A stretch of DNA of 64,000 nucleotides from Komagataeibacter sp. FNDCR2 (GCF_021295395.1 NZ_JAIWOU010000003.1:1-64000); one strand, 5' to 3'. Shown: positions 1 through 9,334, numbered from the stretch's first letter. Made by a program: numbers and translations. The notes: generated by a model from the letters alone, not told the origin.

Positions 1-374
1 CCCGCTTCACCAAAGTATTGGAGGAACGCCAGATGCATATCAGCATGGACGGCCGTGGCCGGTGGCTGGACAATGTCTTCATCGAGCGTCTGTGGCGGTC
101 ACTGAAATACGAATGCGTCTACCTGCATGCTTTTGAGACCGGCTTAGATCTCCGTGCGGGTCTTGCGAAGTGGATCGCCCATTATAACGGGCAGCGTCCG
201 CATATCGCACTGGGTGGACGCACGCCCGATGAGGCGTATCATACCGCACCAACGCCATCTGGTCCGGGATTAACCCCGGACCAGATGGCCAGCAGCAATG
301 CCGTCAGCATGGCGGTATGACATTAATCGGGTATAGCTTATTCAACCCCCAAAACTCTCCGAACAAACGGGGCG
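1..374 (+). mobile_element. IS3-family element, right-hand part, cut by the window edge
   Basis: This is the 3' part of an IS3-family insertion sequence. It contains the end of the orfB transposase, and the terminal inverted repeat probably ends near 374 (the CCCCAAAACTCTCCGAACAA region at 352-367 lies inside it). A diverged, inverted copy of the same terminus stands alone at 13881-13920, and a second fragment of the transposase lies at 12661-12792, so this element family has been recombining across the first 14 kb. The exact outer end is inferred from comparison with the solo end. Confidence 0.75.
3..320 (+). CDS. IS3-family transposase OrfB, C-terminal fragment
   Basis: The reading frame is open from the window edge and gives the C-terminal ~105 residues of an IS3-type DDE (rve) transposase. 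The conserved block ISMDGRGRWLDNVFIERLWR, followed by the YECVYLHAF segment and the HYNGQRPH motif, is typical of the last third of the catalytic core, including the final Glu of the DDE triad (IERLW). The N-terminal part lies outside the window, so intactness cannot be judged. A TTG at 18 is an in-frame codon, not a likely start. Confidence 0.85.
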   Translation, partial: RFTKVLEERQMHISMDGRGRWLDNVFIERLWRSLKYECVYLHAFETGLDLRAGLAKWIAHYNGQRPHIALGGRTPDEAYHTAPTPSGPGLTPDQMASSNAVSMAV

Positions 375-786
375 ACTTCTAATTACCAATCATCATTCAA
401 TTTAATAAATTAATGGGGCCTGATCTGAGACGATTCCCAAGTCGGGAAGGGCAATGCTTCGGTTCCGAATTGCCTCGAGGCTTAAACAGAGTGCAACAGT
501 CATTAAGACGTCCTTTGCAACACCGCGGACGAAGGCACAATGATGTGCCCACTTTCTGCCGTTATTTCATCTAACAGGCCGATAGCCACAGGTCTCATTA
601 CAGGCAGAAGGCTTGACATCGTTCCATCATATTGGAGTGACTTTTTGCGTTTCCCTATCGATAGACATCGCAGCCAAGATATGCTCAAAAGATACCAAAG
701 CAGCATCTACCTCTGAGACGGAGACCAAATGCGGAGTTAGGCTTGCGTCTCGATGTGATGGTTGAAAAAACGGTGAGGTTAAATAC
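375..786. other. Gene-free stretch between IS3 end and the TPR-glycosyltransferase
   Basis: About 410 bases with no convincing gene. Short open frames on both strands (for example 503-706 minus) show no motif I recognise. The final part holds a plausible Shine-Dalgarno (GGTGAGG at about 772-778) for the GTG start at 787. A TTGACA hexamer at 614 could be a -35 element, but no matching -10 is clear. Confidence 0.5.
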
Positions 787-2955
787 GTGGCGTTTTCCTT
801 CGGCAACAAAAACCGCTCCCTTGCTCGGGCTGCGAATGCTCAAAGAGACAAGAATAATTGGGATGCAGCAGCTGAACTTTATCGGGAGTATCTTGGCAGA
901 GAAGGAAAAAACGCACAAACTTTCGCATATATAGTTCAACTTGGAAATTGCCTCAAGGAAGCCGGACGATACGAAGAAGCGCTTGTTGCTTACAATGACG
1001 CCGAATGCATTGATGGACGTAATGCTGATCTCTATCTTCAGCGTGGCCATCTTTTCAAGCTGATGCAGAATTATCCGGCTGCTGCTTATGCCTATCAGAA
1101 AGCCTATAATCTTGATCCAGGCAATGAGTATGCCAAACACGAGATTGAGGCCGGCGGTGCCTTGGCTATCTCCGGTCTTGACTTGCCGGTAGGCGATCAG
1201 AACCTGCGTACCATTTGGTTCGACGTTACTGATTTCATTGAATATGCACGCCACAATGTCAGCCTGAGCGGCATCCAGCGCGTTTGCGCAAACCTTGTCC
1301 TTTATGTGGAGAAACTGAAGCTTAGTGGGTTTCGGGTCATTCCGGTATTGCCTGATTATGGTCGGAAAGAAGTTCTTTCCGTAACGATGGGTAGTTTCCT
1401 AAAGCTGGTCAATGCCTTCGATGAAGAAGTTGTTAATCATGAACGAATTATCAAGGATGTACAGAAGGTAATTGATAGTAGGACGCTCGTCTATCCGACC
1501 AAGGGTGATATATTCATGGTTGCGGGCGCTTTCTGGATATTCGATAATTACGATATGATAATGGATATCCGGCGGGATGGGATTAAATTTGGATTGTTTA
1601 TCCACGATCTTATCCAAATCCGAGACGAAGATTACGTTATGCCGGATGCAAAAGACCGGTTTCAGGTACATTTTTCAGATGCCATAGATGTCTGCGACTT
1701 CGTGTTGACCAACTCCCAATATGTTGCGGGAGACGTGGAAAGATACCTGCAGGAGGCAAAAGGGCGCCACATACCTGTTAAGGCAGTTGTCCTGCCAACT
1801 GAATTAAAGGTGACGCAAAGCAGGAATATACCTCGGAATAAAAATATAAAATTTATTGGAAATACAGAGTACGTACTTTGTGTTTCAACTATAGAAGTCC
1901 GGAAAAACCATTCTCTATTAATATCTGTGTGGGAAAAACTTTTCGAGGAACTGGGCGACAAGACACCTTATCTTGTTCTGGTCGGCAAATGGGGATGGCA
2001 GATCGATGAGTTCCGAAAATACATAGAGGAAAAAGGCTATGTTGGAGACTGGCTATTCATATTCAACGGCATTTCAGATGTCGAAATGGAATATCTGTAT
2101 AGGCATAGCTTATTCACAGTCTATCCAAGTTTCGCGGAAGGCTTCGGGCTGCCGATTGGTGAGAGCTTAGTCTACGGAAAGCCCTGTATCGCTTCGAATA
2201 CAACGTCCATGCCTGAAGTAGGCGGTGATTTCGTACGCTATATCGACCCTTTCGACTGGAAAGCCGCGTATCCGACTATTCGCCAGCCTATTTTCGACCG
2301 GGCTGACCTTAAGCAGTGGACGGAACGTATTCAACAGGAATTCAAACCCAAACGTTGGGCGGATTTCTGTGAGGAATTCTTTCACGCCGTCGTGGATTGT
2401 GCCGAAGAGACGGATAATAACGAGGTTTCTTCGCTCGTTCCACTTCCTCCGAATCTGCTCATCAATGGTGGTGACTACGATATTCTCATTGGAGCTTTAG
2501 AAAAAAAGCCTCTTATTACTTTCCGTGCTGCGCGCTTTAATAACTGGCATCCATCAGAGCATTGGGGGGTTTGGAGTTCGGATCGCCGCTGTGAGATCTC
2601 TTTTCGTTCGCCTTTTTCCGAAGGGGAAACCGCAGATATTTTTTTCCAACTTCGCCGCGCTCCTTCCCAGGATCTCGATCCATTCGTGATTGTCGATGCC
2701 GGATTGGGCAAACAAAAAATCACGCTCACAGAACATCCTACCTTTTATCGCTTCACTGGTGTGGTAGGAGAAAATGGGAGCCTGCATATCCGGTTTCTCG
2801 CTCGTGGAAAGTTTCCTGCCAATGATGGAAGGGGTATCTATATTGGCTGGAGCGGTCTCGCCTATTGTCGTCACGATGATCCTGCGGCCCAGGCTGTTAC
2901 TTTGGCCGCTCTTGTACCGTCTGGCACCTCGCTTCAGACGACCAACCTGAACTGA
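787..2955 (+). CDS. TPR-containing family 4 glycosyltransferase with C-terminal beta-type domain
   Basis: A 722-residue protein likely to transfer a sugar from a nucleotide donor during extracellular polysaccharide assembly in the cytoplasm. Residues ~5-120 form TPR-like helical repeats (the WDAAAELYREYL and YEEALVAYNDA blocks). Residues ~135-540 are a GT-B glycosyltransferase of the GT4 type, with FIHDLIQIRDEDY in the acceptor half and the donor-site EGFGLPIGE motif (E-x7-E at about residues 451 and 459). The last ~160 residues form a separate domain with an HWGVW motif, resembling beta-rich modules appended to other acetobacterial glycosyltransferases. GTG start is supported by GGTGAGG upstream. 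It is flanked by IS remnants and has lower GC than the flagellar half. Donor and acceptor are unknown. Confidence 0.8.
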   Translation: MAFSFGNKNRSLARAANAQRDKNNWDAAAELYREYLGREGKNAQTFAYIVQLGNCLKEAGRYEEALVAYNDAECIDGRNADLYLQRGHLFKLMQNYPAAAYAYQKAYNLDPGNEYAKHEIEAGGALAISGLDLPVGDQNLRTIWFDVTDFIEYARHNVSLSGIQRVCANLVLYVEKLKLSGFRVIPVLPDYGRKEVLSVTMGSFLKLVNAFDEEVVNHERIIKDVQKVIDSRTLVYPTKGDIFMVAGAFWIFDNYDMIMDIRRDGIKFGLFIHDLIQIRDEDYVMPDAKDRFQVHFSDAIDVCDFVLTNSQYVAGDVERYLQEAKGRHIPVKAVVLPTELKVTQSRNIPRNKNIKFIGNTEYVLCVSTIEVRKNHSLLISVWEKLFEELGDKTPYLVLVGKWGWQIDEFRKYIEEKGYVGDWLFIFNGISDVEMEYLYRHSLFTVYPSFAEGFGLPIGESLVYGKPCIASNTTSMPEVGGDFVRYIDPFDWKAAYPTIRQPIFDRADLKQWTERIQQEFKPKRWADFCEEFFHAVVDCAEETDNNEVSSLVPLPPNLLINGGDYDILIGALEKKPLITFRAARFNNWHPSEHWGVWSSDRRCEISFRSPFSEGETADIFFQLRRAPSQDLDPFVIVDAGLGKQKITLTEHPTFYRFTGVVGENGSLHIRFLARGKFPANDGRGIYIGWSGLAYCRHDDPAAQAVTLAALVPSGTSLQTTNLN

Positions 2956-3060
2956 TGATATAGAATAGCGTCAGAATTCTATTGCTGATCTCAGGACCTG
3001 TTAATTTATTGAACTGAGCGGGCTGTTGTGATTCACAGTCTTACCAATGGAGGTGAGGCT

Positions 3061-3170
3061 GTGAGTGACGTGTTTTTTCTGTCTGAGAGCCAGATAGAGA
3101 AGATCAGATGGTGTTCTCCTCTGGCTATGGGGTTGCGCGCGTGGATGATCGGCGGGTTATGAACGAGATC
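3061..3170 (+). pseudogene. IS5-family (IS427-like) transposase OrfA remnant
   Basis: The start of an IS5-type transposase can be read from GTG 3061 (MSDVFFLSESQIEKIR). After a frameshift near 3125 the next frame gives GVARVDDRRVMNEIVYMIQNG, the conserved N-terminal block of this transposase group. The rest is missing. A fragment of what looks like the C-terminus of the same transposase type is at 19621-19860. Confidence 0.7.
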
Positions 3171-3328
3171 GTTTATATGATCCAAAACGGGCGATAGGCT
3201 CAGGACTTGTCTTATGAAATCCGGGTCGCTGTATGCGATAAAGGCAGCATTCAGGAGCAGGCCACCTCCTGGATGCTGGAGAGAGTGGGTCCAGTCAGGA
3301 CAGGTCATAATGGACCACTGACCCTGCC

Positions 3329-3858
3329 CGGTGCCGTTGTTGCTGACGATCATCATGGGAAAGCCGCGATGTTGCCCGATCCGGTCTGGCTCGCGGGCGA
3401 GCCGTTCACCCCTGTCAGCACGCGGAAGCGCCGTCCGTTTTCAGGGCGTCCGAGACAAAAGCCAGGCCCCAGCGCTAATTGGGGCTGTCGGGCAGCCGCA
3501 TTTGCGAGCGGGTGCCCATGCCCGTTTCCGGTCGCGACGCTTGCGGACCGACAACCCTTCCCCGCAATACAGCCGGAACAGCTTCTTGTGGTTCATGGTC
3601 ACTCCCTCGCGCTCCAGAAGGATGTGCAGGCGCCGGTAAGCCGAACCGGCGTCGTTCGCCCGCAAGATCGCGCAGCCGACCGCACGCCTCGGTATCATCC
3701 GGACGGCATGACGCATAGCGCCACATCTTCGGGTGCATGCCGATCAGGCGGCAAGACCGTCGCTGCGAGTCACGGCGTCACGCCGCAAACCGGGCGTCAC
3801 GAGTTTTTTGCCAGCAGTTCCTTTAGCGTCTGTCTCCAGTGAACAGATCTTACTTCAA
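3329..3858 (-). pseudogene. Decayed IS3-family (IS407-like) element remnant
   Basis: This stretch is a diverged, internally deleted copy of the element at 7702-8848. Shared segments include the GATCATCATGGGAAAGCCGC block, the GGCTCGCGGGCGAGCCGTTCA block and the terminal GTCTGTCTCCAGTG region. On the minus strand it encoded part of a DDE transposase, now broken by a deletion after 3412 and by frameshifts. The long plus-strand frame over it (3207-3842) is an artefact of high GC. Confidence 0.75.
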
Positions 3859-3859
3859 A

Positions 3860-3902
3860 CTCATCTCCACTACGGCAGACTACATCAAGGTCTAACAGGC
3901 CC
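3860..3902. repeat. Solo terminus of the IS5-type element found at 11816-12658
   Basis: About 43 bases matching, with a few mismatches, the reverse complement of the left end of the complete IS5-type element (GGGCCTGTTAGGCCTTGATA at 11816). It ends in CCC followed by TA at 3903, as the intact element does at 12658. No transposase sequence remains. It records an earlier insertion that was later deleted. Confidence 0.75.
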
Positions 3903-3940
3903 TATGAGAAGAAGTAATTTGTAGACATGAAATACCATAT

Positions 3941-5089
3941 TCATGAAGAAAAATCAAAACTGGTTTCAACCAGATAGTCGTGCCTTCCAGCATGTAGGGC
4001 CAATAATACCTCAGTCAAATGCAGCAGGACCTGTCCGGAAAAAAACGGTGTCTGACCAGAATGTATTGCCTTGGCCTGCTCCTGCACTCCCGCCATAAAA
4101 TTAATCTGGGAGGGATAAGCAGGAAGTTTGGGAACCTCCCTGGGAGATGGATAGGATAGTTTTTTTCCTTTGTACAACCGAAACGGAAGTCGACGACCCG
4201 CTCGGCTTTCAATCCCGTCCACTATCCTTTGCCATAAGGAGGGCTTATAATGTTTGGAAAGATTTATAGGGGAACTATTATCCCATAAATCTCGTACGGC
4301 TATTGCCCCCTTTTCTCCCAAGATTGTCATTGAACGGTCACGTGGTGCCGCCAGTCCACAGGTGAGGCGGGCTACCACTCCGTTACGAAATACCAGACAA
4401 CCGACAGAAAAATCAGGTGCAAGTTTTACATTGCGCGTTTCTTTTCCTTTGTCAGGAAAGGTAAGAGCAGAAAAAGCTGAAATGTGAGCCACTGGACCAA
4501 ACAGGCCAATCAACCAGGTCAATGCGTAACCTGCATGCTCCAATGTGCAACCGATTTCAAATTCATGGGCCCCTGGCCAAGGTGCGCCTGACCGACTTCT
4601 CCATTTCTGCCAGTTCGCCATAAAAACAGGACCATCCTCCATTTCCGCATACACCAGGGTTGGACGTCCAATCTGTCCTTTCTTGATCTGTTGTTTTGTT
4701 AAATGGAAAGCATTACTTAACGCGTTTGCAGGGGCCCCGCAAATTATCAGGCCTTTTTCTTTAGCCAGAGAAATCAATGTTTTTGCATCTTCTACGGATA
4801 AGGCCAGAGGTTTCTCGCAATAAACATGCTTATCCGCATCCAGAGCGGCCTTGTTAATTAAAAAATGACTCTCAGGCGTTGTTAAATTGACAACAATATC
4901 TATGCTTTTATCATTCAGGATTTCGTGAAGACTATTGCAAGATCTTACTTTATAGAAAGTGCAGAAAACTTTCAGTCTATTTTGGTCCCGGTCCCACGCG
5001 CCAACCAGATGTAAGTCTGGATAGTTCTCTAGTGTCCTCATATAATAATCAGAGACATATCCAGTCCCAATAAAGGCGATATTTGTCAT
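3941..5089 (-). CDS. Gfo/Idh/MocA-family NAD(P)-dependent oxidoreductase
   Basis: A 382-residue cytoplasmic oxidoreductase. The N-terminal Rossmann fold starts at MTNIAFIGTGYVSDYY (GxGxxS dinucleotide motif), and the EKPLAL motif near residue 95 is the hallmark of the Gfo/Idh/MocA family. Such enzymes oxidise or reduce sugar or inositol hydroxyls, often to make nucleotide-sugar precursors. The frame stays open upstream to 5407, but I choose ATG 5089: it is preceded by an AGGGG Shine-Dalgarno at good spacing, and homologues begin at this Rossmann strand. The neighbouring polysaccharide genes suggest a role in sugar supply. The substrate is not deducible. Confidence 0.8.
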   Translation of the reverse strand: MTNIAFIGTGYVSDYYMRTLENYPDLHLVGAWDRDQNRLKVFCTFYKVRSCNSLHEILNDKSIDIVVNLTTPESHFLINKAALDADKHVYCEKPLALSVEDAKTLISLAKEKGLIICGAPANALSNAFHLTKQQIKKGQIGRPTLVYAEMEDGPVFMANWQKWRSRSGAPWPGAHEFEIGCTLEHAGYALTWLIGLFGPVAHISAFSALTFPDKGKETRNVKLAPDFSVGCLVFRNGVVARLTCGLAAPRDRSMTILGEKGAIAVRDLWDNSSPINLSKHYKPSLWQRIVDGIESRAGRRLPFRLYKGKKLSYPSPREVPKLPAYPSQINFMAGVQEQAKAIHSGQTPFFSGQVLLHLTEVLLALHAGRHDYLVETSFDFSS

Positions 5090-5552
5090 GTAATAACCCC
5101 TAATGAAATTCATATATATAAGATTTAATCCTGCCTCTCTGGACTTTTGCATATTTTTGTTACGCTTATTAATACAAAAATGCTGTCCAGGATGCAGAAA
5201 ATATATGTATTTTAGTAACAAATCTCCAAGGCTGCAATAAACTAGGGCCAGTCCCCAGAAAACCCAAAAACTGCTTTTATCCCATAAGAGTTCGTTAAAG
5301 CTTCCGGTGCTCCCGTTTCGCGCGGGTTTTCTGATATAATATAGTGCCCGCACATGCAGATATTCCTCGATAAGATCATTATTGGTGTTGGAAGAACAGA
5401 GTACCATACCTTCGGGTCAATGTTGATATATCACAGTTCGCGAAATTTCTGGATGTGTTCCCAACCTGATCCGGGCTGTTGAGTGTTGAGTGTTGACTGT
5501 TGAGTGTTGATGGTGTGAAGTCGGGTCATTCTCACGGCATGCGAGGCCCTTT
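5090..5552. promoter_or_regulatory. Divergent control region between the oxidoreductase and parA
   Basis: 463 bases between two divergent genes. The left part is AT-rich and open in the oxidoreductase frame but has no coding signature. The right part carries five tandem heptads (separate entry) and a GCGAGG Shine-Dalgarno before parA. It probably contains the parAB promoter and operator or centromere. No clear -35/-10 pair can be assigned by eye. Confidence 0.5.
5477..5511 (+). repeat. Five tandem 7-bp repeats (TGTTGAG) upstream of parA
   Basis: TGTTGAG, TGTTGAG, TGTTGAC, TGTTGAG and TGTTGAT follow each other without gaps and end 41 bases before the parA start codon. Small tandem heptads are known as centromeres or operators in some plasmid partition systems. 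Position suggests a binding site for ParA (which here has its own HTH) or for ParB. That is inference. The array could also change length by slippage. Confidence 0.7.
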
Positions 5553-6578
5553 ATGTTCGCCTTTAAATCCATTCGCACTCAGCTTGGTTTGTCGCAAACC
5601 CAGTTAAAAGATCTCCTTAATGAACGGCTTCAGCGCAATTATGATCGCCATACGATTTCGCGATGGGAGAACGGAAAACAAGCCATACCTCAGGATGTCG
5701 CAACCGAACTTCAGGCGCTGGCGGAACGCAAGCCTCAGGACACAAGAGTCATAACGTTTGCAAACCAGAAAGGTGGCGTCGGCAAGACAACCAGCGCCCT
5801 TAATATCGGATTTGCGCTGACAAGACTGAATTACAGGGTACTTCTCATCGATGCGGATCCGCAGGCCAGTGCGACTTCGGCTCTTATAGGGAATGATATC
5901 GTATCCATATATCGCAATGGCCGTACACTGGATGCATCGCTTCTCAAGGACGTTCCCTTTGCTGACGTGATCCTGCCCAAGGGCACCGAACTCTCATCCG
6001 GTCGACAGATCCCCTTTGCCTTTGCTCCCAGCCATATAGATTTGGCCGAAGTCGATGTGCGCCGAGAGCCGGGTACGGAAGGTTTGCTGAGAGAAGCTAT
6101 TTCTTCGGTAAGATCCGCCTATGATTTTATTATAATCGATAGTCCGCCTCATCTGGGGTTTCTCACATGGATGGCCCTGACGGCGGCCCATGCTGTGTAC
6201 ATACCCGTCCGGACAGAACCCTATGATGTAATGGGTGTAAACCTGATTCTGGATACCATTTCCAAAGTTCACCGCCGCTCCAACCCCAGATTACGAATAG
6301 GTGGCGTAATTCCTACGCAGTTCTCCCAGACGCAATATGTTGATATCGGCATCGTTACGCATCTTATTGAGGTATTGAAGGGGCGCACGGAAATTCTGGA
6401 GCCGGTCCCCAGCAGTACGGCCTATAGTAATGCTGCATGGGCTTCAAAGATACCTGCCGAACTAACCCCGCGTAATCCCGCCATACAGCCGTATATACGT
6501 CTTGCTGAGGCGATTGCGAACGGGACAGTCCCGGTCAAGGCATCTGATATTCTATCCACGACGATCGCATCGGAGTAA
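5553..6578 (+). CDS. parA: ParA partition ATPase with N-terminal HTH
   Basis: A 341-residue Walker-type partition ATPase that would position and segregate the replicon together with ParB. Residues ~5-58 form an XRE-like helix-turn-helix (LGLSQTQLKDLL, then HTISRWENGK), as in type Ia ParA proteins that also bind their own operator. The deviant Walker A KGGVGKTT lies at residues 73-80, followed by LIDADPQASAT and the Walker B-like FIIIDSPP. ATG 5553 has a GCGAGG ribosome site. parB follows after 4 bases, so the two form an operon. The heptad array just upstream is the likely autoregulatory or centromere site. No replication initiator gene is visible beside it. Confidence 0.9.
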   Translation: MFAFKSIRTQLGLSQTQLKDLLNERLQRNYDRHTISRWENGKQAIPQDVATELQALAERKPQDTRVITFANQKGGVGKTTSALNIGFALTRLNYRVLLIDADPQASATSALIGNDIVSIYRNGRTLDASLLKDVPFADVILPKGTELSSGRQIPFAFAPSHIDLAEVDVRREPGTEGLLREAISSVRSAYDFIIIDSPPHLGFLTWMALTAAHAVYIPVRTEPYDVMGVNLILDTISKVHRRSNPRLRIGGVIPTQFSQTQYVDIGIVTHLIEVLKGRTEILEPVPSSTAYSNAAWASKIPAELTPRNPAIQPYIRLAEAIANGTVPVKASDILSTTIASE

Positions 6579-6582
6579 TTCC

Positions 6583-7479
6583 ATGACGCGGCGGTTCAAG
6601 GCTCGCGGGGCTTCCCCCTTTCTTACAGCGCAGGCCGGTCTGATGAGTAAGGTTGAAACACCTTTTCTAAACGCCAGCCGGTTCAATCATACTTTTGAGG
6701 TTCCGCTGGATAAAGTCTCAGCGGATCCATCTCAGCCAAGAAAGATATTTGACCAACAGGAACTCGACCAACTGGCTGATTCCTTCAGGCTGCATGGACA
6801 GCTGCAACCCATTCTTCTGCGCCCGGAACCGGGGAAAGATGGTGAATGGATTATTGTAGCGGGAGAACGGCGCTGGCGTGCTGCCGTCCAGCTTGGATGG
6901 CCCGCGCTTCTTGCAATCGAGCACACCGGCGACCATGAGAGCGCCAGTCTGGTCGAAAACCTGTTAAGAGTAGATCTATCCGCAGTAGATGAGGCTCGAG
7001 GCTTCAAGAAGCTTATGGACCATAACAACTGGTCACAGAGTGAAATGGCGAGGCAGTTGGGGCTAAGCCAACCGCGGATCAATAGATCCCTACGTATACT
7101 CGAGTTGCCTGATGAATTTTTGGAAAAGGCGTCTGAGTTACGGATCCCTGTGAATGTCCTCGTGTCGATTGTAAGGGAGGAGGACAGCAGTCAACAAAAT
7201 TTACTTATGCAGCAGGCTATGGAAGGAGATCTCACAGTCTCCGCAGCAAATCAGACCCGGAAAATCAAGTCGGGTCCGGCATCACCCAGGGCCGTGGGAT
7301 CCGTGCCTTCTGAATGGAAGAAAAAGTTAGCTTCTTCCATTAAAGCAATTAAACGGTTTTCTCAGCAATGTAGTGAAATGCCGCATAGATCGATCATCCT
7401 GTCACAGAATGATCGAGATACTCTTGAAGCTGCACGGGAAACTATTGACATTTTGCTATCCGGAACCAGACCTGAATGA
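6583..7479 (+). CDS. parB: ParB-family partition DNA-binding protein
   Basis: A 298-residue ParB-like protein. It has the N-terminal ParB/Srx domain (PLDKVSADPSQPRK, then the arginine-rich GERRWRAA box that binds CTP in ParB proteins) and a central helix-turn-helix (WSQSEMARQLGLSQPRINRS). It would bind the centromere and stimulate ParA. I choose ATG 6583, 4 bases after the parA stop. The frame continues upstream inside parA to 6502, but that would be an unusual overlap. A perfect hairpin terminator follows at 7511. Nearby non-orthologous possibilities are the plasmid RepB group, which shares this architecture. Confidence 0.85.
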   Translation: MTRRFKARGASPFLTAQAGLMSKVETPFLNASRFNHTFEVPLDKVSADPSQPRKIFDQQELDQLADSFRLHGQLQPILLRPEPGKDGEWIIVAGERRWRAAVQLGWPALLAIEHTGDHESASLVENLLRVDLSAVDEARGFKKLMDHNNWSQSEMARQLGLSQPRINRSLRILELPDEFLEKASELRIPVNVLVSIVREEDSSQQNLLMQQAMEGDLTVSAANQTRKIKSGPASPRAVGSVPSEWKKKLASSIKAIKRFSQQCSEMPHRSIILSQNDRDTLEAARETIDILLSGTRPE

Positions 7480-7510
7480 GGCCGCTTCTGTCATCTGACG
7501 GGAGGGGACA

Positions 7511-7541
7511 CCCGCTATGCAACGTTGCATAGCGGGTTTTT
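7511..7541 (+). terminator. Perfect 26-bp palindrome plus T-run after parB
   Basis: CCCGCTATGCA and TGCATAGCGGG flank an ACGT centre (7511-7536) and are followed by TTTTT (7537-7541). This is a strong rho-independent terminator for parAB. Because the inverted repeat is perfect and sits beside parB, a second use as a ParB target is possible but unproved. Confidence 0.8.
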
Positions 7542-7701
7542 ATGCATAGAGGACACAGATCTCATCCATAATAAATTAGGTTCAATTTATAATTGCGAAT
7601 GGTGATCTACCAGATCCTGTTGGGAATTATGCTTTTTTGAAGTCTTTGGATGTGTTCCAAAGGCCGCATGGATTGCCCGGACCGGCAATCCGTGGCGGGA
7701 C

Positions 7702-8848
7702 TGACCCTACTCCGAACGTGCCCTCATTTTTAAGTTAGGGTCTGTGGGTTGTTGTATGTCTTATTGGCGTGTTGTGCGAAAGCCTCTGGCGTCATGCCGT
7801 TGGGGCTGGTGTGGGGCCTGACGGCATTGTAATCAGCGCTCCAGGTCTCGATGACCGAGCGGGCGTGGGCGAGGTTGCGGAATAGATGCTCGTTGAGGCA
7901 TTCGCCCCGGAACCAGCCGTTGAAGCTCTCGACGAACCCGCTCTGCTGCGGCCTGCCCGGTGCGATGCAGTGCCACAGCACCGACCCCGTTTTTGCTGCC
8001 AGGACAGGATCGCGTTTGAGGCCATCCCGGTGCCGTCGTCGCCGACGATCATCATGGGAAAGCCGCGATGTTCCTCGATCCGGTCTGGCTCGCGGGCGAG
8101 CCGTTCATCTGACAACGACGTATCCGCCACCAACGCCAGGCACTCCCGCGTGTAGTTGTCCACTCCTGCCAGCACGCGGAAGCGCCATCCGTTGTTCAGG
8201 GCATCTGAGACAAAATCCAGGCTCCAGCGCTGATTGGGGCCGTCGGGCAGCAGCATTGGCGAGCGCGTGCCCATTGCCCGTTTTCCGGCCGCCACGCTTG
8301 CGGACCGACAGTCCTTCCTCGCGATACAGCCGGAACAGCTTCTTGTGGTTCATGGTCACTCCCTCGCGCTCCAGAGGATGTGCAGGCGCCAGGCGTCGTT
8401 CGCCCGCAAGATCGTGCAGCCAACCGCACGCCCCGGCATCATCCGGACGGCATGACGCATAGCGCCACGTCTCCGGGTCCATGCCGATCAGGCGGCCGGC
8501 CCGCCGCTGCGAGTAATCCCGTCGGTCACCGCCCAGGTCACGGTGTCACGCCGCAAACCGGGCGTCACGAGTTTTTTGCCAGCGGGTCCTTCAGCTTCGC
8601 GTTCTCTTCTTCAGGAGCCTTGAGCCGCCGCACTGCCGGCACTTCCATCCCGCCGTATTTCGATCGCCACGTGTAGAAGGTCGCATCGCTGACCCCGTAC
8701 CTGCGGCACAGATCGGCCGCCGTGGCGCCCGCCTGATGCACCTTCAGGATCCCGATGATCTGGTCCTGTTAAAACATGCTTTCTGCATCGTCTGTCTCCA
8801 GTGGACAGACCTTACTCCAAATCGAGGGCATGTCAGGGGGCAAGGTCA
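7702..8848 (-). mobile_element. IS3-family (IS407-like) insertion sequence, transposase broken
   Basis: A 1147-base element bounded by imperfect inverted repeats (TGACCCTACTCCGAACGTGC at 7702, and the complement of its right end reading TGACCTTGCCCCCTGACATG). The minus strand encodes an OrfA-like start near the right end and an OrfB DDE transposase. It has inserted into an IS701-type transposase gene, whose 5' part continues from 8849. Shortened relatives lie at 3329-3858, 13921-14310 and 18349-18513. Confidence 0.8.
7730..8482 (-). pseudogene. IS3-family transposase OrfB, frameshifted
   Basis: Three consecutive minus-strand frames give one transposase. The first carries MNHKKLFRLYREEGLSVRKR. 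After a shift near 8270 the next gives LPDGPNQRWSLDFVSD and GVDNYTRECLALVADTSLS. After a shift near 7985 the last gives PGRPQQSGFVESFNGWFRGE with the final catalytic Glu and DYNAVRPHTS. The order and motifs match IS407-type OrfB. At least two frameshifts make it nonfunctional unless they are sequencing errors. Confidence 0.75.
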
Positions 8849-9235
8849 CCCGTATAATACTGTTGCCCCACATCGCAGGACGCCTAGCCTTTCTTCAGAA
8901 AACCGGTCTTCTCGATGACCAGCACGCTATCTTCAGTGCCCAGATGCTCGATCACATGGTCCCTGACGACATCTCGAAGGGCATCGGCATCCCATAGCCC
9001 GCGACCAAGAGCTGATTGTTGCCGGCATGGAACTCGATCTCCTGCTGCTTCCTCACGCATTCATCCTGTCTTGCGCGGTTCATTGCCAATCAGGACATCG
9101 AAAAAGGCACGCGCAGAAGCCGCAACACGCTTCTGCGCATACAGCGGTATAATCCGCTCCTTGGCTACCCGAAGCCCAGACGCCCACAGTTCCAGCGTCT
9201 CTTCAATTGACGCCCCGCCATTCATGAAATCCTGA
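8849..9235 (-). pseudogene. IS701-family transposase, N-terminal remnant with internal stops
   Basis: The minus strand gives ASIEETLELWASGLRVAKER, then FFDVLIGNEPRKTG, a TGA where the family has Trp, then MREEAAG, and further on a block resembling LRDVVRDHVIEHLG. This is the N-terminal third of an IS701-type transposase. The TGA, further disruptions and truncation by the IS407-like element at 8848 make it a dead relic. Confidence 0.65.
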
Positions 9236-9334
9236 ATCTTGGTGACCCATAGCGGCAGAGCTCATCATAAAACGCAACTGTATTCAAGACCTAATAAGAC
9301 TTGATACTGAGAAAGTTTTCACTATTTAGAATAA

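Noticed and set aside
3207-3842. A 211-codon plus-strand frame
   Set aside because: It runs over IS5- and IS407-like remnants, and the recognisable transposase pieces are in other frames.
5090-5407. N-terminal extension of the oxidoreductase to 488 residues
   Set aside because: The extension lacks family similarity, and a good ribosome site precedes ATG 5089, where the Rossmann fold begins.
7511-7536. The palindrome after parB as a canonical parS site
   Set aside because: It does not resemble the TGTTTCACGTGAAACA consensus and is followed by a T-run, so terminator is the main call.
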